Positions 1-5,524 of a stretch of DNA of 5,639 nucleotides are shown piece by piece (the first letter of the stretch is position 1; every line of letters begins with the position of its first letter). The stretch lies in NCBI GenBank assembly GCA_026990615.1, contig JALXDB010000290.1, positions 1 through 5,639 on the forward strand. Direction: 5' to 3'. The stretch comes from Spirochaetota bacterium (GTDB lineage: Bacteria; Spirochaetota; B62-G9). The notes beneath the pieces were generated by a model, which saw only the letters and a program-made list of their open reading frames with translations, made no database searches and was not told where the DNA came from. Position numbers and translations under genes: made by a program.

Positions 1-1
1 C

Positions 2-1453
2 CGGACAGAAAAAGCCAGTGTGCTCCCGCAGGAAAAGGCTGGAGTTTCTAAAGAAACAGCCACGGCTGTTAAAAAAGAGGTATTGAAGCAGGAAGAACTC
101 CCTGAAACCCAAAAGCCATCTATTGCCGTTGAAAAGGTGGTTGCTCCATTTGATATTGAAAAGTTCATTGCCCTTCAGAACGAAGAGAATAGAAAAGTAC
201 TTGAGAGTATAGTAAAGGCCCAGAGAGAGGAAAGGGAGGCCTTTTTAAACGAAAACAGAAGGCTTGTTAGAAAAATTGTTGAAGAGCAGGAAAAGGAAAG
301 GGAAACTTTTGCCCAGCATCTCAAGACCCTGATAAATATCCAGCGTGAGGATCGCAGGTTTTTCAGCAAATCTCTTTTTATGATAGTTGGGGGTGGCGTT
401 GTACTGGTTGTAATAATTGTTATGTTAATTTTGCTTTTCCTGAGAAGGCTTGCAAGGATGAGCAGAGTTTCTGCCGGCCCGGAGTATTCTGTCGGGCTTG
501 TTCGAGAGGGATATATTAAAGAAATTCCCGAACTGATTGATGAAACACACCTTCTAATGGATGACAGGTACGATGATGTTGTAAAAGCAAAGAGGCTTAA
601 AGAGTTGTACCTTGAGTTTAAAACAAGCGATCCTTCATGGGAAACAATACAGGAGTATATAAACGAGGTTAACAGTGAGATAAAAGATAAAATACTTGAT
701 GTAGTCGAAAGAAAACTGGAAGAGGACGGAAAAAAGAGCTATCCCCAGGTCTATCAGATATTACTGCCCCTTATCACCGATGGCGATGCAAATATAAGAG
801 AGAGAAGCAAAAGGATTATCTCGGGGATCACGGGTTCAACTAAAAAGTATCTCGAATCTCCGGAAATGAAGGCAGAAAGTGATCCTTTAAGTATACCATC
901 TCTAATGGGAATGGCAAATGTTGCGGACATGAAAACCAGGAGACCCAGGCATTCTGTAATTGTTGCCGAGCTATCCAAATCCATTGCCGAAGCTCTGTCG
1001 GATAGCTCGTTAAACCCTGATGATGTATACAGGGTTGGTCTTGCTCATGACATAGGGTATATGGAGCTTCCATCTGCTTTATTTAAAAAAAATAGACCTC
1101 TGACAGAAGAGGAATTCGAGATAATTAAGACTCATCCGGTTAAGGGAGTGAATCTTTTGTCAAATGCTACCAGATTGCCCCAGTTATTCAGTGATGGCAT
1201 TAAATATCACCACGAAAGGCTCGATGGAAGCGGTTACCCTGAAGGACTCGAGGGTGAGGCAATACCCCTTGTTGCAAGGGTTGTTGCAGTAGCCGACTTC
1301 TTCATAGCAATAACATCAAGCAGGTTGTACAGAAAAGCCAGAAGTGTAGATGAAGCAGTAAATATGTTAAAGACTTTTTCAGGAAAGATATTTGATAAAA
1401 ATATTATTGAAATACTTCTTTCAATAGTTGAATCACGGATGGAGAAAAGATGA
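2..1453 (+). CDS. Membrane-anchored coiled-coil protein with degenerate HD-GYP domain (5' partial)
   Basis: Residues are numbered from the GTG at base 20, but that is probably not the start: the frame stays open to base 2, no ribosome site precedes the GTG, and the Lys/Glu/Ala-rich composition is continuous across it. Residues 1-45 are low-complexity; 46-115 are strongly charged and coiled-coil-like; 118-142 form one hydrophobic membrane segment followed by Arg-rich residues (LRRLAR), which favours a cytoplasmic C-terminus. Residues 155-300 are helical and unrecognised. Residues 305-470 match the HD-GYP family, which hydrolyses or senses cyclic di-GMP. Visible metal-ligand positions are H311, H343-D344, H372, H397-H398 and D426, and the GYP signature (DGSGYP, 402-407) is intact. 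Two usual residues differ: the Lys of HDxGK is Tyr347, and the Asp of the FDA motif after D426 is Ile429. Activity is therefore uncertain; it may be a c-di-GMP receptor instead of an enzyme. The stop overlaps the next start (ATGA), implying translational coupling. Confidence 0.88.
   Translation, partial: RTEKASVLPQEKAGVSKETATAVKKEVLKQEELPETQKPSIAVEKVVAPFDIEKFIALQNEENRKVLESIVKAQREEREAFLNENRRLVRKIVEEQEKERETFAQHLKTLINIQREDRRFFSKSLFMIVGGGVVLVVIIVMLILLFLRRLARMSRVSAGPEYSVGLVREGYIKEIPELIDETHLLMDDRYDDVVKAKRLKELYLEFKTSDPSWETIQEYINEVNSEIKDKILDVVERKLEEDGKKSYPQVYQILLPLITDGDANIRERSKRIISGITGSTKKYLESPEMKAESDPLSIPSLMGMANVADMKTRRPRHSVIVAELSKSIAEALSDSSLNPDDVYRVGLAHDIGYMELPSALFKKNRPLTEEEFEIIKTHPVKGVNLLSNATRLPQLFSDGIKYHHERLDGSGYPEGLEGEAIPLVARVVAVADFFIAITSSRLYRKARSVDEAVNMLKTFSGKIFDKNIIEILLSIVESRMEKR
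1441..1449 (+). promoter_or_regulatory. Shine-Dalgarno site for the MinD-like gene
   Basis: GGAG followed by AAAAG precedes the ATG at 1450. It lies inside the last codons of the HD-GYP gene, so the two genes are probably translationally coupled. Confidence 0.7.
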
Positions 1454-2277
1454 GCGGTGAACTTGTTCCCAGAAAAAAAAGGCGAGCCCAGGTAGTAGCT
1501 GTTTCCGGCGGTAAAGGCGGAGTTGGCAAGACATTTTTTTCTGTAAACTTTGCAGTTGAGCTGAGCAAAAGGGGATACAGGGTATTGATATTTGATGGGG
1601 ATATAAATCTATCAAATGTAAATATACTTCTTCATATAAATGATACACCTGAGTTTAAAAGGTTCCTGACAGGTGAAAAACCTGTAGAGGAGATAATTTT
1701 AAAAGGAGTTGGAGGTGTTGATGTTATCTCTGCCGGAAACGATATAGATGCTCTTTTAAGTTTGAACGAAGAGATGATTGCAAGAATATCAGATGCTCTA
1801 TCCATTATTGAAGATAGGTATGATTTTATAATTGTCGATACACAGGCTGGAATAAATGAATTTAATATCAATCTTATAACAAATGCAGACAGAGCAGTAA
1901 TGATAACCAATCAGGAGATTACATCTCTGGTTGACCTCTACAAGGTTATAAAGGTTATATCGGGAAGAAGAAAGGGCCTTTTGTATGAGATTGTTGTAAA
2001 CAGGGTTACAATGGCTGATCTTGCAGGGATTGTATTTCAGAAAATTAAGAACACTGTCCAGAAGTTTAACATAAAATCGAATTTGAAGTTAATTGGATAT
2101 ATTTTTGATGATCCCAAAAGGGTGCTGGAATCTATCCAGAAACAGGTTCCATTCGTGATACTGCATGAAAATAATCCTGTAACTGAATGTTTTAAAATAA
2201 TAACAGACAACTTCCTTGCAGGAAAGATTCAAAAAAGAGGAGTCTCATTTTTAAGTATGCTATTGGGTAGAGGTTAA
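1450..2277 (+). CDS. MinD/FlhG-like ParA-family P-loop ATPase
   Basis: This is a deviant-Walker ATPase of the MinD/ParA/FlhG group. Such proteins dimerise on ATP and position other complexes on membranes or at poles. The Walker A motif GGKGGVGKT spans residues 20-28, with signature Lys22 and P-loop Lys27. The Walker A' segment around 45-57 (FDGDINLSN) has Asp49 and Asp51, and Walker B is at 125-130 (FIIVD, Asp130), followed by an Ala-Gly-Ile stretch typical of FlhG and MinD. The 275-residue length is normal. The C-terminus (261-275, QKRGVSFLSMLLGRG) is basic then hydrophobic, like the MinD membrane-targeting helix. The N-terminus is short and lacks the DQAxxLR motif that FlhG uses to stimulate FlhF, and no flagellar gene is in view, so a flagellar role is not supported. 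The start is clear: GGAG at 1441-1444 lies 5 bases upstream of the ATG. The fold is certain; the cargo is unknown. Lying between a membrane HD-GYP gene and an exported-protein gene suggests an envelope-related task. Confidence 0.93.
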   Translation: MSGELVPRKKRRAQVVAVSGGKGGVGKTFFSVNFAVELSKRGYRVLIFDGDINLSNVNILLHINDTPEFKRFLTGEKPVEEIILKGVGGVDVISAGNDIDALLSLNEEMIARISDALSIIEDRYDFIIVDTQAGINEFNINLITNADRAVMITNQEITSLVDLYKVIKVISGRRKGLLYEIVVNRVTMADLAGIVFQKIKNTVQKFNIKSNLKLIGYIFDDPKRVLESIQKQVPFVILHENNPVTECFKIITDNFLAGKIQKRGVSFLSMLLGRG

Positions 2278-2284
2278 ACTTTGT

Positions 2285-3469
2285 ATGTTTAGAAGGTATG
2301 TTTTGTTTAAAAGATCTGTTGTGTTTTTTATCTTTTTCCTGTTATTTACGGGACTGTTTCAGTATGCTTACTCACAGTCCATTGATTCGGTAAAGGAAAA
2401 GATAAAGAATGGAGATCTCAAGGCTGCTGAAGAAGAGGTTCTACAAATTTTGAAGAATGATAAGAACAACGTTGATGCCCTCGAGTTATTGAATCAAATT
2501 AAGAAGTTGAAGAAGCAAAAAGAATCCGATCTACTGACTGAAAAGGCAATTATCGCAATAGATAATGGGGATTTTGAGGTGGCCTATGATCTGCTGGAGA
2601 AGGCCCTTGTCCTAAATCCCGAAAATAAAAAGGCTATGGAACTTTTCCTGTCTCTGAACGAGGTTGTAAAAATAGAAAAGCAAAGTGAAAAAGAGGAACA
2701 GCAGAAGGTAGAAAAAGAAACAAAGGGAAAGGAAGTAACTATTGCAAAGGGGGAGGGAGGAGCCGTGGCAATTGCGCAGGGGAAAAAACAGGCTCCTCAG
2801 GAGGCTCCTCTTAAAGAAACAACTCAAAAAAAAGGCAGGAAAAGGCTTGAATTGGAGCTGTTTCCCCTTTTTGCTTTTACAAACAGCAACAAACTCAGCT
2901 ATGTTGATTCATCCCAGTCGCTTGTGGGTAGCGGTATTGGTGTTTCATACTATCCAGGTATAGCTAATGATAAATTGGGATTTTCATTGGTTTATTTGAG
3001 CTATTTTGTAAAAGCGTCGGGTATTGAATATATAAAGTTTAATATACACAGGGCGACACTGTTTTTTGAGTACAGAATATATACGCTTATGGATAAGAAA
3101 AAAAATAGAATGATTATTGAACCGAAGATAGGTTATAGCTTCTTCTATCTTAACAACTTGATGGAATACAGTGCGTACGAGATTAAGAAACTGTACGGAC
3201 CTGTCGTTGGTGTGGGTTTGCAGGACCCTATCTTTTCCCGTTTTATAGATAAGGACTTCTTTAAAAAGATGTCAGGCAGGCTGGACCTCAATATTCTCTA
3301 TATCCCTCAAAAAGGCGCTCCCCTATCTTCTGAAATATTTACAGGATTTAATTATCTGCTAAAAAAGAATCTAGGCATAAACCTCGGTTTTAGACTGTAC
3401 ATGGTCTTTAAAGACAATGTTAGGGAAACGTACAGCGATGTTGAACTCGGAGCATCTTATTTTATGTAA
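2285..3469 (+). CDS. Exported TPR protein with C-terminal outer-membrane beta-barrel-like domain
   Basis: No named family is recognised for the whole protein. Residues 1-30 are a type I signal peptide: basic FRRYVLFKR, then a Phe/Leu-rich core, with a likely cut after AYS (28-30). Residues about 33-68 and 85-120 form two TPR-like helical hairpins; the second (AIDNGDFEVAYDLLEKAL, then NPENKKA) fits the TPR consensus well. Residues 128-188 are a Lys/Glu/Gln-rich linker. Residues 188-394 consist of alternating polar/aromatic stretches that read as roughly eight to ten amphipathic beta strands, ending in SYFM, one residue beyond the terminal Phe typical of outer-membrane proteins. It is probably a periplasmic TPR scaffold tethered to an outer-membrane barrel. 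It starts 7 bases after the MinD-like stop; the ATG is preceded by AGAGG at 2269-2273, a rather long 11-base spacing, but the signal peptide supports this start. Its partner is unknown; the operon links it to the HD-GYP and MinD-like proteins. The barrel assignment is moderate, export is strong. Confidence 0.88.
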   Translation: MFRRYVLFKRSVVFFIFFLLFTGLFQYAYSQSIDSVKEKIKNGDLKAAEEEVLQILKNDKNNVDALELLNQIKKLKKQKESDLLTEKAIIAIDNGDFEVAYDLLEKALVLNPENKKAMELFLSLNEVVKIEKQSEKEEQQKVEKETKGKEVTIAKGEGGAVAIAQGKKQAPQEAPLKETTQKKGRKRLELELFPLFAFTNSNKLSYVDSSQSLVGSGIGVSYYPGIANDKLGFSLVYLSYFVKASGIEYIKFNIHRATLFFEYRIYTLMDKKKNRMIIEPKIGYSFFYLNNLMEYSAYEIKKLYGPVVGVGLQDPIFSRFIDKDFFKKMSGRLDLNILYIPQKGAPLSSEIFTGFNYLLKKNLGINLGFRLYMVFKDNVRETYSDVELGASYFM

Positions 3470-3470
3470 A

Positions 3471-4832
3471 TTACTCTTCATCACCGTAGGTGATAAATGT
3501 ATCGCTCATTGATAAATATTGGGCGGCTATCCAATCTTCACTTTTAATACTATCTGAAACTCTAAATTCATCCACACTCCCATCCCACGTGTATGATGTA
3601 GAAGAAGAGCCTATGTACAAAATACTGCCTGTTCTATTTGGAAAATACAGAGGTCCTTTATATTCTCCATCTATATAGATTTTAGTGGATGAAGAATCAA
3701 TAACAACTGTATAGTAATGCCATAAATTAACGTTTGAGGGTTGGGCAACATAAGGAGAGTTAGTTCCTTGCCATATATTTAAGTAAATATTGTTATTTGT
3801 AAACCAGAGGTCATATCCACTATTGCCTGATCCTACGCACCATAGCATATCTCCCTGTGCATCCAATTTCCCCCATGCTGAGACAGTAACGGGGTTTGTA
3901 ATTGAAATGGAAATACTAATTCTATCATATCCTGCATCTGAATCCTGGGCACCATCTACAGCACCATTATCAATATGGGTCATAGTACCTTCCCCGATTC
4001 CGGTATAGCCATTGCCGGTTGAATCAATATATGGTCCTCCTGATGGTTCTTTTAAATGCCATACTCCATTATATGTGCTATCCCATACCTCATTCGCATT
4101 TTGGCCATCCGTTGCATTAGTATTTCCATAATACATGTATATATAATCCGAAGATGATGCTCCGTTAATCTGCGGTACTTTAACCCAAACTATCGAATCT
4201 CCGCTTTCGTCCCATTTTTCAATCTCATATGAAAGTATTGTACCATCAGTATCGATAAATCTTATATCTTCTCCATTACTTTGTGTAAAAGAGTAGTCAA
4301 TTCTTGAGCTGTTGAGGTGTACCATTACTGGAAAATTTATTAGATCTTCTGATTGTGAACTGTTATCGAAGGTTAATTTCCTTCTATGAGACCAATTGCT
4401 ATTCCACCAGCCTAAAAAATTGAAAGTAGTATTTCCGGTAAGTGAATGTCCGGCTAAATCTGTAACATTTTCTATTGAAAGAGTAATTTGACCGTCTCCG
4501 GGTATGCCATCAAGATTAATGGAATATCTGTTGTTGTTTAAAGAGGTAACAGATTTTACAGACAATGAACCAATATTATCTCCACTTAAGCTATAATTAT
4601 CTGGATTATCTGCCCCCATTACCTCTTCTGAGTATTCAATAACAATCTGGGTGGTGTTAATATCTATCTTACTACCATTTTCTGGAGATATACTAACAAT
4701 ATAAGGTGAATCTGTATCTTTATAATAGGGGGGCAGGTAGTTTGTCTCTTCTTCAAAACCGCAGGATGAGGCAAAGAATATCCCTGCGATAATTAGAATG
4801 AAAAGCAATTTGTTAACTGTATTAAATCTCAT
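3471..4832 (-). CDS. Surface lipoprotein with Ig-like, DUF2341 and LamG domains
   Basis: The N-terminus (1-24) is a lipoprotein signal: a Leu/Ile/Phe core, then FASSC with the likely lipidated Cys24. Residues about 42-140 match a bacterial Ig-like domain of the Big_5/SbsA type (SPYIVSISPENGSKI opening, IEYSEEV, and a DLAGHSLTG segment near the end). Residues about 141-235 match DUF2341, with the hallmark WWNSNWSHRRKLTF followed by FPVMVHL and a YIYMYYGN strand. Residues about 250-430 form a LamG/concanavalin-A-like jelly roll, with DSTGNGYTG, VTVSAWGK, WHYYTVVID, KIYIDGEYKG and the closing VDEFRVSDSIKSEDWI. This domain order is common in surface proteins that bind glycans or mediate adhesion; no catalytic residues are evident and no ligand can be named. 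The gene is complete. On its own strand the start is preceded by AGAAG 6 bases upstream, a weak ribosome site. It converges on the operon (stops separated by one base) and is probably transcribed alone. Confidence 0.92.
   Translation of the reverse strand: MRFNTVNKLLFILIIAGIFFASSCGFEEETNYLPPYYKDTDSPYIVSISPENGSKIDINTTQIVIEYSEEVMGADNPDNYSLSGDNIGSLSVKSVTSLNNNRYSINLDGIPGDGQITLSIENVTDLAGHSLTGNTTFNFLGWWNSNWSHRRKLTFDNSSQSEDLINFPVMVHLNSSRIDYSFTQSNGEDIRFIDTDGTILSYEIEKWDESGDSIVWVKVPQINGASSSDYIYMYYGNTNATDGQNANEVWDSTYNGVWHLKEPSGGPYIDSTGNGYTGIGEGTMTHIDNGAVDGAQDSDAGYDRISISISITNPVTVSAWGKLDAQGDMLWCVGSGNSGYDLWFTNNNIYLNIWQGTNSPYVAQPSNVNLWHYYTVVIDSSSTKIYIDGEYKGPLYFPNRTGSILYIGSSSTSYTWDGSVDEFRVSDSIKSEDWIAAQYLSMSDTFITYGDEE
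3477..3497. terminator. Possible hairpin at the junction of convergent genes
   Basis: ATCACC (3480-3485) and GGTGAT (3489-3494) form a perfect 6-base stem around a 3-base loop; after one mismatch two more T-A pairs extend it. It sits just inside the 3' end of the minus-strand gene and 10 bases past the plus-strand stop. Neither strand has a U-tract after the stem, so it is at best a weak or factor-assisted bidirectional terminator and could be a coding coincidence. Confidence 0.25.
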
Positions 4833-4872
4833 TTTAATCTTCTGAGTCTTACCTTGGATATATTTTTATCGT

Positions 4873-4901
4873 TCTATAAAAATACCACACAATTTTTGTA
4901 A
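4873..4901 (-). promoter_or_regulatory. Candidate promoter of the DUF2341/LamG lipoprotein gene
   Basis: Reading the minus strand, TTACAA (4901-4896) and TATAGA (4878-4873) are separated by 17 bases and lie about 40 bases upstream of the start codon. Position and spacing suit a sigma-70-type promoter, but the hexamers match consensus only 3/6 and 4/6 in a very AT-rich stretch. Confidence 0.25.
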
Positions 4902-5018
4902 TTTAAGGGTATTTATAAAAATATACAGCTCATAGTTAATTATCGAATCTTTATGACCAAAAGTTTATTTTATTGGTTGAAAAATGAATAATATTAAAAT
5001 ACCTGATTATTTATGTTG

Positions 5019-5037
5019 GGTATAATAAAATAATACC
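5019..5037. repeat. Small AT-rich inverted repeat
   Basis: GGTAT (5019-5023) and ATACC (5033-5037) are reverse complements flanking AATAAAATA. Similar single half-sites occur at about 4882-4886, 4908-4912 and 4999-5003. It could be an operator-like site or a chance feature of AT-rich DNA. A TATAAT at 5021-5026 falls within it but has no good -35 partner. Confidence 0.25.
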
Positions 5038-5165
5038 TTAATTGACTGTCCCTTAACTGCAGGGTTATTGCAATGCAACAGCGCAAGCCTGTGAGTTATT
5101 GATAAAATGCATACATGATTATTTTAAGAAAAATATATGAGTTTACTATAAAAACCAGTTTTTTG

Positions 5166-5182
5166 TTCTTTAGAGTAAAGAA
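5166..5182. repeat. Perfect short palindrome (7-base arms)
   Basis: TTCTTTA (5166-5172) and TAAAGAA (5176-5182) are exact reverse complements around GAG. The stem is nearly all A/T and is not followed by a U-run, so it is not a convincing terminator. It lies just upstream of the repeat-like patch. Confidence 0.35.
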
Positions 5183-5196
5183 ATATCTTTTGCTTT

Positions 5197-5346
5197 CGAA
5201 CGTAACGTAGTGAAGTATGGATGTGAGGGTCGCGAAACAATTCTTTTTTATCTTTTGAGCGAAGCAATGGCCTCTTAAACGCATAGGGAATTACAGATTT
5301 CTCGTATAAACTCGAGTTAATGAATCAAGACTCGAAATGACAGTGC
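5197..5346. repeat. Decayed dispersed-repeat-like patch
   Basis: This patch is more GC-rich than its surroundings and has the flavour of intergenic repeats of the 'GCGAAGCAAT ... CGAAATGACAG' kind seen in many bacterial genomes. Recognisable pieces are CGAACGTAACGTAGTGAAG (5197-5215), GCGAAACAAT (5232-5241), GCGAAGCAAT (5259-5268; 9 of 10 identical to the previous piece), CAGATTTCTCG (5294-5304) and CTCGAAATGACAG (5331-5343). Weak internal pairing exists: ATTTC (5297-5301) with GAAAT (5334-5338), and CGAGT (5313-5317) with ACTCG (5330-5334). A 62-codon minus-strand frame runs across part of it but looks like translated repeat. Whether it is truly repeated needs the rest of the genome. Confidence 0.45.
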
Positions 5347-5442
5347 GTTACTTTTTTAGAATGGACTCATATACAATAAAGGTATTAGAAATATATTATA
5401 TGAAATTAATCCCTTGCTAAATCACAATCAAAGACTTGAAAT
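5323..5442 (+). repeat. Imperfect direct repeat pair
   Basis: AATCAAGACTCGAAAT (5323-5338) recurs as AATCAAAGACTTGAAAT (5426-5442), with one inserted A and one substitution. The first copy overlaps the right end of the repeat-like patch, so the second could be a remnant of another copy or a local duplication. Confidence 0.4.
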
Positions 5443-5498
5443 TTGTACTATACAGTTTTGCCAGTAATTTTTATATGGTAATGTTTTTTTAATTAAAC

Positions 5499-5504
5499 TA
5501 TAGT
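5499..5504 (+). promoter_or_regulatory. Candidate -10 element for the downstream gene
   Basis: TATAGT (5499-5504) lies about 20 bases upstream of the ATG at 5525. A weak TGGTAA stands 17 bases further upstream (5476-5481). The implied leader would be very short, in keeping with the lack of a clear ribosome site, but in DNA this AT-rich such matches are expected by chance. Confidence 0.2.
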
Positions 5505-5524
5505 AGTAAATGTAGAATTATATT

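Larger units (their letters stand above)
4833..5524. other. AT-rich intergenic region without a convincing gene
   Basis: These roughly 690 bases separate the divergent starts of the lipoprotein gene and the downstream amidohydrolase-like gene. All frames are short or cut by stops. The part next to the lipoprotein gene (4833-5040) is extremely AT-rich with several GGTAT/ATACC elements. The middle (5041-5095) is less AT-rich and contains TTGCA-A-TGCAA (5068-5078). The section 5197-5346 resembles a decayed dispersed repeat. The last 180 bases are AT-rich leader. No tRNA, rRNA or recognised riboswitch was found. Confidence 0.7.

Noticed and set aside
20..22. GTG as the start codon of the HD-GYP gene
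   Set aside because: The frame is open to the window edge, no Shine-Dalgarno sequence precedes it, and the same low-complexity composition continues upstream.
1450..2277. Flagellar FlhG/FleN assignment with a gene symbol
   Set aside because: The ATPase motifs fit, but the N-terminal FlhF-activating motif and any flagellar neighbours are missing, so no symbol is given.
2791..2810. Repeated GGCTCCTC with an internal CAGGAGG as a ribosome site for an internal gene
   Set aside because: No start codon follows at a suitable distance, and the stretch fits the Ala-Pro-Gln-Glu linker of the TPR protein.
5021..5026. Perfect TATAAT as a plus-strand promoter
   Set aside because: No -35 hexamer lies at 15-19 bases, no extended -10 TG is in place, and the next plus-strand gene is 500 bases away.
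5041..5095. A structured RNA or tRNA fragment in the less AT-rich stretch
   Set aside because: Only 4-5 base stems can be drawn, with no cloverleaf, anticodon arm or T-loop motif.
5148..5182. Intrinsic terminator near the TTTTTT run at 5159-5164
   Set aside because: The preceding stem (AAAAAC/GTTTTT) has only a 2-base loop and almost no GC, and the next palindrome has no U-tract after it. No gene ends nearby.
5096..5284. A 62-codon minus-strand open frame in the intergenic region
   Set aside because: It has no ribosome site, crosses the repeat-like patch, and its translation shows no domain or protein-like pattern.
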